Source of the DNA: Actinokineospora enzanensis DSM 44649
GTDB taxonomy: Bacteria; Actinomycetota; Actinomycetes; Mycobacteriales; Pseudonocardiaceae
Assembly (NCBI RefSeq): GCF_000374445.1
Contig: NZ_KB894405.1
Location: forward strand, 401,110 to 465,109
Direction of reading: 5' to 3'
DNA: 64,000 nucleotides
Shown piece after piece: positions 50,952 to 60,352 of the stretch. The notes beneath the pieces were generated by a model. That model searched no databases and was not told the origin of the DNA. It was given only the letters and a program-made list of their open reading frames with translations. Both the position numbers and the translations under genes were made by a program. Position 1 is the stretch's first letter; each line of letters starts with the position of its first letter.

Positions 50952-51045
50952 GCGGGATCGCCTTCAGCCGGTCTCTTCCCACCCGATCCCACTCGGCCCT
51001 GGGGGCCTCCTGGGATCGGGTGGGAAGAGACCGGCGCGATCCCGC
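50952..51045. repeat. 94-base near-perfect inverted repeat (giant hairpin)
   Basis: A 24-base arm (50968-50991) is exactly complementary to 51011-51034, with a 19-base loop. Outside it, a ten-base stem (50952-50961 with 51036-51045) adds to the fold beyond a small internal loop. It is much longer than the ordinary terminators in this window. It ends the NTPase/TPR unit 116 bases after its stop, or may be a palindromic mobile remnant. Confidence 0.85.
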
Positions 51046-51049
51046 GTGG

Positions 51050-51290
51050 TGGCTGGGTTAGGGGTAGTCGAGTTGGGGGGTGGCTGGGGTGGGAGGGCGG
51101 GGTTGGGGTGGGCGAGTTAGTGGTGGCTGGGTTTGGGGTGGCTGGGGTGGGTGGTGTGTGTGGGTGAGGGGGGTGAAGGTGATCTTGTGGGGTGGTGGTG
51201 ATCGGGATGGTGGGGAAGGGGGGAATCGAGTGGAGGGCGGTTTGAAGGGAGTGGGGTCACCGGAATGGGGCATGTCGGAGTGGCACGTCA
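51050..51290 (+). other. Strongly G-rich, C-poor tract upstream of narK
   Basis: About 240 bases in which runs of three to six G recur every few bases and C is rare on this strand, with GGTGGCTGGG-like units repeating. It can form G-quadruplexes on the plus strand. I see no gene; the only long frame lies on the minus strand and is an artefact of Pro codons (CCN). It contains or adjoins the narK promoter. With the giant hairpin it fills most of the 515-base gap. Confidence 0.7.
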
Positions 51291-51350
51291 GTGGGGTTTC
51301 CGGTTGTCTCACTTGAATCGGCGTGGGCTGGGAGCGGTGGAGCGGGAACC

Positions 51351-52577
51351 ATGACCTCGACACGGGACATCAAGGGCGAGCATGTCGCGGGCGTGTCTGC
51401 GGTCGGGCGGCGGGTGGGCATGTTGGTCGTGGCCACCTTGGGTTTTGCGGTGAACTTCTGGGCGTGGGCGTTGTTGAGTCCGCTCGGTCCCCGGTTCAAG
51501 GAGTCGCTGGGGCTGTCGGCGTTCCAACAGGCCCTGCTCGTGGCTGTCCCGGTGGTGGTCGGTTCCGTCGGTCGGATTCCCGTGGGTGCGTTGACGGACC
51601 GGTTCGGTGGGCGGGTGATGTTCCCGATCGTGTCGGCGGCCACGATCGTGCCGGTGCTTTTCCTCGGTCTGTGGGGGCATCGGTCGCTGGCGGCGCTTCT
51701 GGTCGGCGGGTTCTTCCTGGGGATCGGTGGGACCGTGTTCGCGGCGGGAGTCCCGTTTGTCAACGCGTGGTTCCCGCCCAAGCGGCGGGGGTTCGCGATC
51801 GGGGTGTTCGGTGCGGGAATGGGTGGGACGGCGATCAGCGCGTTGACCACCGTTCCCCTGGTCAATGCGGGTGACATCGAGACCCCGTTCCTGGCCATCG
51901 CGGTCGCCCTGTTCGTCTACGCGGTGCTCGCGGCGGTCGTGTTGCGGGACGCGCCGGGACGGCCGGTGCCGACCGCGCCGTTGGCCCAGCGGCTGGCCGC
52001 GACGGCCCGGTTGGGCGCGACCTGGCAGGCCTCGCTCCTCTATGCCGTGGCCTTCGGCGGGTACGTCGCGTTCTCGGTGTACCTGCCCGCCTACCTCAAG
52101 ACCGCCTACGGCCTCACCCAGTCCGACGCGGCGAACCGGATGGCCGGGTTCGTGCTGCTCGCCGTGGTGATGCGGCCCGCGGGCGGCTGGCTGTCCGACC
52201 GGCTCGGGCCCGTCCGCGTGCTCGCCGCCTCCTACACCGTGGTCGCCCTCGGCGCGGCCGTCCAGGCGTTCACCCCGGCCCTGATGCCGGTCGGCACGAT
52301 CGCGTTCCTGGCCATGGCCGCCGCCCTGGGCGCGGGCAGCGGCGCGGTGTTCGCGCTGGTCGCGCTGGTGACACCGGCCGACAAGGTCGGTTCGGTCACC
52401 GGCGTGGTCGGTGCCGCGGGCGGGCTCGGTGGGTTCGTCCCGCCGCTGGTCATGGGCGCCCTGTACGGCGCGTTCGGCTCGTATGCGGTCGGCTTGGCTG
52501 CGCTGGCCGTGGTCGCGGCCGGGACGCTCGCGTTCACCCTTACCGCCGTGCGGCGCCGTCTGCCCGCGCACGGCTGA
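51351..52577 (+). CDS. narK: Nitrate/nitrite MFS transporter
   Basis: A 408-residue NNP-family transporter with 12 hydrophobic segments. The nitrate signatures are visible: GGFFLGIGGTVFAAGVPFVNAWFPPKRRGFAIGVFGAGMGGTA after helix 4, and later GAGSGAVFALVALVTPADKVGSVTGVVGAAGGLGGFVPPL. An Arg in IPVGALTDRFGG and another in VVMRPAGGWLSDRLG would bind the anion. It probably imports nitrate and/or exports nitrite for the NarGHI enzyme encoded next. The ATG at 51351 follows GGAGCGGGAACC; a GTG 20 codons earlier is unsupported. Confidence 0.94.
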   Translation: MTSTRDIKGEHVAGVSAVGRRVGMLVVATLGFAVNFWAWALLSPLGPRFKESLGLSAFQQALLVAVPVVVGSVGRIPVGALTDRFGGRVMFPIVSAATIVPVLFLGLWGHRSLAALLVGGFFLGIGGTVFAAGVPFVNAWFPPKRRGFAIGVFGAGMGGTAISALTTVPLVNAGDIETPFLAIAVALFVYAVLAAVVLRDAPGRPVPTAPLAQRLAATARLGATWQASLLYAVAFGGYVAFSVYLPAYLKTAYGLTQSDAANRMAGFVLLAVVMRPAGGWLSDRLGPVRVLAASYTVVALGAAVQAFTPALMPVGTIAFLAMAAALGAGSGAVFALVALVTPADKVGSVTGVVGAAGGLGGFVPPLVMGALYGAFGSYAVGLAALAVVAAGTLAFTLTAVRRRLPAHG

Positions 52578-52608
52578 GCACCGAGAACCCACCACCGGAA
52601 GGACGCCT

Positions 52609-55600
52609 GTGAGCACCTCGACCGAGCCCCCCGGCCTCGATTCGGAACTGAGTGCGGCGCTGGTGCGCACCCGCCGCTTCTTCACCCGCGCCGAGGTCTC
52701 GGCCGACCTGCGCACCCTGCACCGGATCGGCGGCCGCCAAGCCGACGAGTTCTACCGGGACCGGTGGAGCCACGACAAGGTCGTCCGCTCCACGCACGGC
52801 GTCAACTGCACCGGCTCGTGCTCGTGGAAGGTCTACGTCAAAGACGGCATCATCACCTGGGAGACCCAGCAGACCGACTACCCCTCCGCGGGCGCCGACC
52901 GGCCCGAGTACGAGCCGCGCGGCTGTCCTCGCGGCGCCGCCTTCTCCTGGTACACCTACTCGCCGACGCGCGTGCGCTACCCGTACATCCGTGGATTGCT
53001 CCTCCAGATGTACCGAGAGGCCAAGGCCCGCACCGGGGACCCGGTCGAGGCATGGGCGGAGATCGTCGAGGACCCCGAACGTGCACGTCGGTACAAGGCG
53101 GCTCGGGGCAAGGGCGGACTGGTGCGCGCGAGTTGGGACGAGGCCACGGAGATGGTCGCCGCCGCGCATGTGCACACCATCAAGCGCTACGGGCCCGACC
53201 GGGTCGCCGGGTTCTCCCCGATCCCGGCCATGTCCATGGTCTCGCACGCCTCCGGCGCCCGGTTCGTGTCGCTGCTCGGCGGCGCGATGCTGTCCTTCTA
53301 CGACTGGTACGCCGACCTGCCGGTGGCCTCCCCGCAGGTGTTCGGCGACCAGACCGACGTGCCCGAGTCCGGCGACTGGTGGGACGCCGGGTACCTGATC
53401 ATGTGGGGCTCGAACCTGCCGGTCACCCGCACCCCGGACGCGCACTGGATGGCCGAGGCGCGCTACCGCGGCCAGAAGGTCGTGGCGGTCGCCCCGGACT
53501 ACGCCGACAACGTCAAGTTCGCCGACGAGTGGCTGGCCGCCCGCCCCGGCACCGACGGCGCGCTCGCCATGGCGATGGGCCACGTGGTGCTCCGCGAGTT
53601 CTTCGTGGACCGCCAGGTGCCGTATTTCACCGACTACGTCAAGCGTTACACCGACCTACCGTTCCTGGTGCGCCTGGACGAGCACCACGGAGTGCACCGA
53701 CCGGGCAAGTTCCTCACCGCCGCCGACCTCCCGGATCAATCCGATGTGGACAACGCGGCGTTCAAGACCGTCCTGCTCGACGCCGCGGGCGAACCCATCG
53801 TGCCGCACGGCTCCCTCGGCTTCCGCTACGGCGAGCAGGGCGTGGGCAAGTGGAATCTCGACCTTGGTCAGGTGGACCCATTGCTCTCGGTGCACGGCGG
53901 CGAGTCGGTGGAGGTGGAGCTGCCCCGCTTCGACAACCCCACCGCCGACACCCTCCGCCGCGGTGTCCCCGTGCGCCGGGTCGGCGGCCACCTCGTCACC
54001 ACGGTGTTCGACCTGCTGCTCGCCCAGTACGGCGTGCGCCGCCCCGGCCTGCCCGGCAGCTGGCCGCGCGGCTACGACGACGCCGCGCACCCGGGCACCC
54101 CCGCCTGGCAGGAGGCGATCACCGGCGTGCCCGCCAAGGTCGCCGCCCGCATCGGCCGGGAGTTCGCGGCCAACGCCGAGGAGTCCCGCGGCCGCTCGAT
54201 GATCATCATGGGCGCGGGCACCAACCACTGGTTCCACTCCGACACCATCTACCGCGCCTTCCTCGCGCTGACCACGCTGACCGGCTGCCAGGGCGTCAAC
54301 GGCGGCGGCTGGGCGCACTACGTCGGCCAGGAGAAGTGCCGCCCGGTCACCGGCTGGTCGCAGCTGGCCTTCGGTCTGGACTGGTCGCGCCCGCCGCGGC
54401 AGATGATCCAGACCGCGTTCTGGTACCTGCACACCGACCAGTTCCGCTACGACCCGTTCGGCGCCGACACGCTCTCCGCCGCGACGACCAAGGGCGTGCT
54501 GGCGGGCAAGACCACCGCGGACATCATCGCGCTGGCCACCCGGCTCGGCTGGATGCCCTCGTACCCGACCTTCGACCGCAACCCGCTGGACCTGGCCGAC
54601 GAGGCCGAGGCCGCGGGCGTGTCCGCCGCCGACCATGTGGTCACCCAGCTCAAGACGGGGATGATGGGGTTCGCCTGCGAGGACCCCGACTCGCCGGAGA
54701 ACTTCCCGCGCGTGCTCAGCGTCTGGCGGGCCAACCTGCTCGGCTCGTCGGCCAAGGGCAACGAGTACTTCCTCAAGCACCTGCTGGGCACCGACTCCGC
54801 GCTGCGCGCCGAGGAGGCACGGCCCGGCATGCGGCCCATGGGGGTGCGGTGGGCCGAGGCGGCGCCGGAGGGCAAGCTGGACATGTTGCTCTCGTTGGAC
54901 TTCCGGATGACCAGTACGACCCTGTTCTCCGACGTCGTATTGCCCGCGGCCACCTGGTACGAGAAACACGATCTCAACACCACGGACATGCACCCCTTCG
55001 TGCACTCGTTCAACCCGGCCATCGCCCCGCCCTGGCAGACCCGCACCGACTGGGCGGCGTTCCAGGCCATCGCCGAGGTGTTCAGCAAGCTGGCCGAGAA
55101 GCACCTGGGTGTGCGCAAGGACATCGTGGCGACGCCGCTGCTGCACGACACCCCCGACGAGCTGGCCACCCCGCACGGGCGGGTGCTGGACTGGCGGATG
55201 GGGGAGTGCGAACCGATCCCGGGCGTCACCATGCCCCGTATCACCGTGGTCGAGCGCGATTACACCGCGATCGCGGCGAAGATGGGCGCGCTGGGTCCAC
55301 TGGTCGACCAGCTCGGTGTGACCACCAAGGGCCTGACCTATCACGTCGAGCGGGAAGTCGACTATCTCCGAGGCAAGAACGGGGCGATCCGCGGCGGCCC
55401 GGCCGATGGCCGCCCGTCGCTGGTCCGCGACATCCACGCGTGCGAGGCCATCCTGGCGCTGTCCGGCACCACCAACGGCCACCTCGCCACCCAGGGTTTC
55501 CGCACCCTGGAGCAGCGCACCGGTACCGAGCTGGCCGACCTGGCCGCCGAGCACGAGGGCAAGCGGATCACGTTCGCCGACACCCAGGCCGCGCCGGTCC

Positions 55601-56289
55601 CGGTGATCACGTCGCCGGAGTGGTCCGGCTCGGAGACCGGCGGCCGCCGGTACTCGCCGTTCACCATCAACGTGGAGCGGCACAAGCCCTGGCACACGCT
55701 CACCGGCCGTCAGCACTTCTACCTCGACCACGACTGGATGGCCGAGCTGGGCGAACAGCTCCCGGTGTTCCGACCACCACTGGATATGACCGCGCTGTTC
55801 TCCGAGCCGGAGATCGGAGAGGTCGGGGCAACCGGGATCACGGTGCGCTATCTGACGCCGCACTCCAAATGGTCGATCCACTCGGAGTACCAGGACAACC
55901 TGTTCATGCTCAGCCTGTCCCGCGGCGGCCAGACGATCTGGATGTCCGACCACGACGCCGAGCGGATCGGCGTGGCGGACAACGACTGGATCGAGGCCGT
56001 GAACCGGAACGGCGTGGTGGTGGCGCGGGCGATCGTGTCGCACCGCATGCCCGCCGGGACCGTGTACATGCACCACGCCCAGGACCGGCTCATCGACGTA
56101 CCCCGCTCGGAGACCTCGGGGAAACGCGGCGGCATCCACAACTCGCTGACCCGGCTGCTGATCAAGCCGTCGCACCTGATCGGCGGGTACGCGCAGCTGT
56201 CCTTCGCGTTCAACTACCTCGGGCCGACCGGCAACCAGCGCGACGAGGTCACCGTGATCCGCCGCCGTTCGCAGGAGGTGGTCTACTGA
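52609..56289 (+). CDS. narG: Respiratory nitrate reductase, catalytic alpha subunit
   Basis: A 1226-residue molybdopterin enzyme of full NarG length. His63, Cys67, Cys71 and Cys106 coordinate the FS0 cluster in THGVNCTGSCSW and EPRGCPRGA. Asp236 in YDWYADLPVASP corresponds to the Asp that ligates molybdenum in E. coli NarG. GVNGGGWAHYVGQEK and SNLPVTRTPDAHW are cofactor-binding segments. It reduces nitrate to nitrite on the cytoplasmic face using electrons from NarH. The GTG start has GGAAGGACGCCT upstream; extension further runs into narK. narH overlaps the stop by one base. No twin-arginine signal is present, as expected for NarG of this type. Confidence 0.97.
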   Translation: MSTSTEPPGLDSELSAALVRTRRFFTRAEVSADLRTLHRIGGRQADEFYRDRWSHDKVVRSTHGVNCTGSCSWKVYVKDGIITWETQQTDYPSAGADRPEYEPRGCPRGAAFSWYTYSPTRVRYPYIRGLLLQMYREAKARTGDPVEAWAEIVEDPERARRYKAARGKGGLVRASWDEATEMVAAAHVHTIKRYGPDRVAGFSPIPAMSMVSHASGARFVSLLGGAMLSFYDWYADLPVASPQVFGDQTDVPESGDWWDAGYLIMWGSNLPVTRTPDAHWMAEARYRGQKVVAVAPDYADNVKFADEWLAARPGTDGALAMAMGHVVLREFFVDRQVPYFTDYVKRYTDLPFLVRLDEHHGVHRPGKFLTAADLPDQSDVDNAAFKTVLLDAAGEPIVPHGSLGFRYGEQGVGKWNLDLGQVDPLLSVHGGESVEVELPRFDNPTADTLRRGVPVRRVGGHLVTTVFDLLLAQYGVRRPGLPGSWPRGYDDAAHPGTPAWQEAITGVPAKVAARIGREFAANAEESRGRSMIIMGAGTNHWFHSDTIYRAFLALTTLTGCQGVNGGGWAHYVGQEKCRPVTGWSQLAFGLDWSRPPRQMIQTAFWYLHTDQFRYDPFGADTLSAATTKGVLAGKTTADIIALATRLGWMPSYPTFDRNPLDLADEAEAAGVSAADHVVTQLKTGMMGFACEDPDSPENFPRVLSVWRANLLGSSAKGNEYFLKHLLGTDSALRAEEARPGMRPMGVRWAEAAPEGKLDMLLSLDFRMTSTTLFSDVVLPAATWYEKHDLNTTDMHPFVHSFNPAIAPPWQTRTDWAAFQAIAEVFSKLAEKHLGVRKDIVATPLLHDTPDELATPHGRVLDWRMGECEPIPGVTMPRITVVERDYTAIAAKMGALGPLVDQLGVTTKGLTYHVEREVDYLRGKNGAIRGGPADGRPSLVRDIHACEAILALSGTTNGHLATQGFRTLEQRTGTELADLAAEHEGKRITFADTQAAPVPVITSPEWSGSETGGRRYSPFTINVERHKPWHTLTGRQHFYLDHDWMAELGEQLPVFRPPLDMTALFSEPEIGEVGATGITVRYLTPHSKWSIHSEYQDNLFMLSLSRGGQTIWMSDHDAERIGVADNDWIEAVNRNGVVVARAIVSHRMPAGTVYMHHAQDRLIDVPRSETSGKRGGIHNSLTRLLIKPSHLIGGYAQLSFAFNYLGPTGNQRDEVTVIRRRSQEVVY

Positions 56290-57947
56290 TGCGCGTCATG
56301 GCCCAGCTGGCGATGGTGATGAACCTGGACAAGTGCATCGGCTGCCACACCTGCTCGGTCACCTGCAAACAGGCGTGGACCAACCGCTCCGGCGTCGAGT
56401 ACGTCTGGTTCAACAACGTCGAGACCCGTCCAGGGCAGGGATATCCGCGCACCTACGAGGACCAGGAGCGCTGGCGCGGCGGCTGGGAGCTGTCCCGGCG
56501 CGGCAGGCTGCGGCTCAAGGGCGGCGGTCGGCTGCGCAAACTGCTGACGATCTTCAGCAACCCCAAGCTGCCCGGCCTGGACGCGTACTACGAGCCCTGG
56601 ACCTACGACTACGACACGCTGACCACCGCGCCGCTGCAGGAGCACACCCCGGTCGCCCGCCCGCGCTCGCTGATCAGCGGCAAGCCCACCCGGATCACCT
56701 GGTCGGCGAACTGGGACGACAACCTCGGCGGTGCCCCGGACCTGGCCGACCAGGACCCGATGATCAAGGGCATCGAGGACAAGGTGCGGCTGGAGTTCGA
56801 GAAGACGTTCATGTTCTACCTGCCGCGCATCTGCGAGCACTGCCTCAACCCGTCGTGCGCCGCGTCGTGTCCGTCCGGGGCGATCTACAAGCGCTCCGAG
56901 GACGGCATCGTGCTGGTCGACCAGGACCGCTGCCGGGGCTGGCGGATGTGCGTGTCCGGCTGCCCGTACAAGAAGGTGTACTTCAACCACCGAACGGGCA
57001 AGGCGGAGAAATGCACTTTCTGCTTCCCCCGGGTGGAGGTCGGCATCCCCACGGTGTGCGCCGAGACCTGCGTCGGACGATTGCGTTATATCGGCTTGAT
57101 GCTCTACGACGCCGACCGCGTCCTCGCGGCCGCGTCCACAAAGGATGATCGAGACCTGTATGCGGCGCAGCGCGAAGTCTTCCTTGATCCGAACGACTCC
57201 GCGGTGATCTCCGAGGCGGAACGCGCGGGTATTCCGCGGGACTGGATCGAGGCGGCGCAGCGGTCCCCGGTGTACGCGCTGATCAACACGTACCGGGTGG
57301 CGCTGCCGCTGCACCCGGAGTACCGGACCATGCCGATGGTCTGGTACATCCCGCCGCTGTCGCCGGTGGTCGACGTCGTGCGCGACACCGGGCACGACGC
57401 GGAGGACCACGGCAACCTGTTCGCCGCCGTCGACGCCCTGCGCATCCCGGTCGAGTACCTGGCGAACCTGTTCACCGCGGGCGACCCGGCCCCGGTGGAC
57501 GCGGTGCTGCGCAAGCTGGCGGCGATGCGCAGCTACATGCGTGACATCAACCTCGGCCGCGAGCCGCGCGAGACCATCCCAGCGGCGGTGGGCATGACCG
57601 GCGAACAGGTCTACGACATGTACCGGCTGCTGGCGCTGGCCAAGTACGACGAGCGCTACGTCATCCCGCCCGCGCACGCCGAACAGGCCCACGGCCTGGA
57701 AGAACTGGCGACGGAGTGCAGCCTCGACTACGAGGGCGGCCCCGGCATGACCGGCCCGTTCGGCGAGAGTTCCGGCGCGTTGTCCCCGATTGCGGTGGAG
57801 AACTTCCATCTGCTCCGCGACCGGCAGACCGCCGACACCCTCGCCGCGCCCACCGACAAGGGCAAGCGCGTCAACCTGCTCAACTGGGACGGGAAGGGAC
57901 GGCCGGACGGGCTGTTCCCGCTGCGGGGAGAGGAGCCGAAGCCGTGA
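56289..57947 (+). CDS. narH: Respiratory nitrate reductase, iron-sulphur beta subunit
   Basis: A 552-residue protein carrying four clusters. Cys16/19/22/26 begin the first (CIGCHTCSVTC); CEHCLNPSCAASCP and CRGWRMCVSGCPYKK follow, where Trp replaces a Cys and marks the [3Fe-4S] site; CTFCFPRVEVGIPTVCAETCVGR completes the set. It relays electrons from the cytochrome subunit NarI to NarG. The start MRVMAQLAMVMNLDKCIGC matches NarH of mycobacteria. A TGATG overlap joins it to narG; narJ follows by GTGA. Confidence 0.97.
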   Translation: MRVMAQLAMVMNLDKCIGCHTCSVTCKQAWTNRSGVEYVWFNNVETRPGQGYPRTYEDQERWRGGWELSRRGRLRLKGGGRLRKLLTIFSNPKLPGLDAYYEPWTYDYDTLTTAPLQEHTPVARPRSLISGKPTRITWSANWDDNLGGAPDLADQDPMIKGIEDKVRLEFEKTFMFYLPRICEHCLNPSCAASCPSGAIYKRSEDGIVLVDQDRCRGWRMCVSGCPYKKVYFNHRTGKAEKCTFCFPRVEVGIPTVCAETCVGRLRYIGLMLYDADRVLAAASTKDDRDLYAAQREVFLDPNDSAVISEAERAGIPRDWIEAAQRSPVYALINTYRVALPLHPEYRTMPMVWYIPPLSPVVDVVRDTGHDAEDHGNLFAAVDALRIPVEYLANLFTAGDPAPVDAVLRKLAAMRSYMRDINLGREPRETIPAAVGMTGEQVYDMYRLLALAKYDERYVIPPAHAEQAHGLEELATECSLDYEGGPGMTGPFGESSGALSPIAVENFHLLRDRQTADTLAAPTDKGKRVNLLNWDGKGRPDGLFPLRGEEPKP

Positions 57948-58570
57948 CCGAGTACCCGACCACGGCCTGGCAGCTCCAGTCCCTGTCCCTGTGCTATCCG
58001 GACGCGCGGCTGGTCGAGGCGATCCCGTTGCTGCGCGCTGCGTCCGGGGTCCTGCCCGACGCCATCGCCCGCCCACTGGGCGTGTTCGCCGACCAGGTCG
58101 AGACCACGCCGCTGATCGAGCTGGCCTCGTCCTACGTGGCCACGTTCGACCACCGGCGGAAGTTCAGCCCGTACCTGACGTACTTCGCCTACGGCGACAC
58201 CCGCAAACGCGGCATGGCGTTGTTGCGGTTCAAACACGCGTACCGCGCGGTCGGCATGGAACTGAACGACGACGAACTACCGGACCACCTGGCCGTCGTA
58301 CTGGAGTTCGCCGCCTCGGGGGACGCGGCCGCGGGCCGCCGCCTCCTGCTGGAACACCGCGCGGGCCTGGAACTGATGCGCCTCGGTCTGCGGGAGTGCG
58401 ACTCGCCCTGGGCGAACGTGCTGGAGTCGGTGACGGCCACCCTCCCGCCGTTGAACACCCACGACCACTCGACCATCGCGCGCCTGGCAGCCGAGGGGCC
58501 GCCGGAGGAGGAGGTCGGCCTCGCACCGTACGGCCCGCCCGAGTACATGCCCACCGGAGCCGCCCGATGA
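57944..58570 (+). CDS. narJ: Nitrate reductase assembly chaperone
   Basis: A 208-residue all-helical cytosolic protein of the NarJ/TorD type. It carries family segments SLCYPDARLVEAIPLL, VATFDHRRKFSPYLTYFAYGDTRKRGMALLRFKHAY and ELPDHLAVVLEFAA. NarJ binds apo-NarG and holds it competent for molybdenum cofactor insertion; it is not part of the final enzyme. GTGA and ATGA overlaps tie it to narH and narI. Confidence 0.94.
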   Translation: MTEYPTTAWQLQSLSLCYPDARLVEAIPLLRAASGVLPDAIARPLGVFADQVETTPLIELASSYVATFDHRRKFSPYLTYFAYGDTRKRGMALLRFKHAYRAVGMELNDDELPDHLAVVLEFAASGDAAAGRRLLLEHRAGLELMRLGLRECDSPWANVLESVTATLPPLNTHDHSTIARLAAEGPPEEEVGLAPYGPPEYMPTGAAR

Positions 58571-59298
58571 ACTCCCCCTTGGACATCCTGCTGTGGGGCG
58601 CGATCCCGTACGCCGCCATCGCCGTCTTCATCGTCGGCCACCTCTGGCGCTACCGCTACGACAAGTTCGGCTGGACCACCCGCTCCTCCCAGCTCTACGA
58701 GAACCGGTTGTTGCGCCTCGGCAGCCCCCTGTTCCACTTCGGCATCCTGCTCGTCGCCCTCGGCCACGTCGGCGGCCTGGTCATCCCCCGCTCCTGGACC
58801 GAGGCCGCGGGCATCACCGACCACGCGTACCACCTGGTCGCGGTATCCCTCGGCATCCTCGCGGGCATCTGCACCCTGGCGGGCGCCGCCATCCTGATCT
58901 ACCGCCGCCGCACCGTCGGCCCGGTCTTCTCCGCAACCACCCGCAACGACAAGGTCATGTACGTCCTGCTGATCGGCACGATCCTGCTCGGCCTGACCGT
59001 CACCTTCCTCGGCACCCTGGCGGGCGACCCGCACGACTACCGACAGACGGTGTCCCCGTGGTTCCGTTCCATCTTCATCCTGCAACCCGACCCGGCCCTG
59101 ATGGCCGCCGCCCCACTCGGCTTCCGCCTGCACGCCATGGCCGCCTGGACCCTCTTCGCCTTCTGGCCCTTCAGCCGCCTCGTTCACGTCTTCTCGTTCC
59201 CCCTCGGCTACGCCACCAGGCCTTACATCGTCTATCGCAGCCGCGACGCCGCCCCGGGCAACAGGGCTCCGAGGCGCGGTTGGGAACGCGCAACCTGA
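58567..59298 (+). CDS. narI: Respiratory nitrate reductase, cytochrome b gamma subunit
   Basis: A 243-residue membrane protein with five hydrophobic helices. It binds two b-type haems through His57 and His67 (SPLFHFGILLVALGHVGG) and the C-terminal pair in RLHAMAAWTLFAFWPFSRLVHVFS. It oxidises menaquinol at the outer side and passes electrons to NarH. KFGWTTRSSQLYENRLLR is the conserved cytoplasmic loop. It is the last nar gene; no two-component or FNR-type regulator adjoins. Confidence 0.96.
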   Translation: MNSPLDILLWGAIPYAAIAVFIVGHLWRYRYDKFGWTTRSSQLYENRLLRLGSPLFHFGILLVALGHVGGLVIPRSWTEAAGITDHAYHLVAVSLGILAGICTLAGAAILIYRRRTVGPVFSATTRNDKVMYVLLIGTILLGLTVTFLGTLAGDPHDYRQTVSPWFRSIFILQPDPALMAAAPLGFRLHAMAAWTLFAFWPFSRLVHVFSFPLGYATRPYIVYRSRDAAPGNRAPRRGWERAT

Positions 59299-59537
59299 GC
59301 GCGGTCCGATATCTCGCAAGTCGACTGTTCGCGTGCGGCCGCCGTTGGATTGAACTTGGGGGAAGGGTCCCGATCTGCCGTGTCCACCGATCTGGGTGGT
59401 GGATGCTTGTCGACTGTGATCGGGAGCGAACGGGACGACGGCCGGAGCGTCATTCGGACGAGGAGTCCGGCTCGGGAACCGGGTGACGGTCAGGCGCGGC
59501 GCGCGTGGATGGGCCTTGGGGCTGGGAGACTCCGGTC

Positions 59538-60293
59538 GTGTCCGATGATGATGCCTGGGCCGCGCTCGCCGACGCGTTCGTGGAAGGGGCCTATGCGACG
59601 GTGAAGGGGCAGGTGCGTACCTACGTCCTGCACCAGCACCTGCTCCGCCACCTCCCCGCCCCGCCCGCCTCCGTCCTGGACGTGGGTGGGGGAGCCGCGC
59701 ACCAATCCCTTCCGTTGGCCAGGCTCGGTTACGACGTGACGGTCCTCGACCCGTCCGAGGCCATGCTGGCGAAGGCGAGGCAACGGGTCGCGACCGAGTC
59801 CGAGGCGGTTCGGGACCGGGTCAGGTTCATCCAGGCCGAGGGGGAGAAGGCGGACGGCGAGACCTTCGACGTCGTCCTCTGCCATGGCGTGCTCATGTAC
59901 CTCGACCAGCCCGAGCCCATGCTTGACGCCCTCTGTCGGTCGCTGGCGCCCGGTGGTCTGCTCTCGATCATGGCTCTCAACGCGCGCACCCTCGCCGTCC
60001 GGCCCGCGATCGAGCAGCGGTGGGACGAGGCGTTGGCCGCGTTCGATGCCGCAACCGAAACGGGAGTTTTCGGGACTTCCACCCGGGCCGACACCGTCGA
60101 CCACCTGTCCCAGCTGATGCGGGACCGCGAGGTCGACCCGGTGGCCTGGTACGGAGTGTGGTTGTTCACCGACTGGCGCGATCCCGATCCCGACGACCTC
60201 GAAGTCGTCGCCGCCGTGGAGTTGCAGGCGAGTCTGCGGGACCCGTACCGCGGGCTCAGCCGGGTGTTCCACCTTCTCGGGCACCGGCGCTGA
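59538..60293 (+). CDS. SAM-dependent class I methyltransferase
   Basis: A 251-residue methyltransferase. Motif I is VLDVGGGAAHQSLPLARLGYDVTVLDPSEAML near 55, motif II VRFIQAEGEKADGETFDVVLCHGVLMYLDQP and motif III LAPGGLLSIMALN. Overall resemblance is to SmtA/CmoM-type enzymes, which methylate wobble-uridine acetate in tRNA or small molecules. The GTG at 59538 has GGGAGACTCC nine bases upstream; an earlier GTG at 59505 lacks a site. It stands alone after the nar operon. Confidence 0.85.
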   Translation: MSDDDAWAALADAFVEGAYATVKGQVRTYVLHQHLLRHLPAPPASVLDVGGGAAHQSLPLARLGYDVTVLDPSEAMLAKARQRVATESEAVRDRVRFIQAEGEKADGETFDVVLCHGVLMYLDQPEPMLDALCRSLAPGGLLSIMALNARTLAVRPAIEQRWDEALAAFDAATETGVFGTSTRADTVDHLSQLMRDREVDPVAWYGVWLFTDWRDPDPDDLEVVAAVELQASLRDPYRGLSRVFHLLGHRR

Positions 60294-60352
60294 AAACCCC
60301 CGCTCTATGATGTGACGGCCGGTAATCCCGCCGGCGGGAAGGGATCGAACAC

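Noticed and set aside
51058-51363. 101-codon Pro-rich frame on the minus strand
   Set aside because: It is the complement of the G-rich tract; composition is simply CCN codons and there is no ribosome site or recognisable domain.
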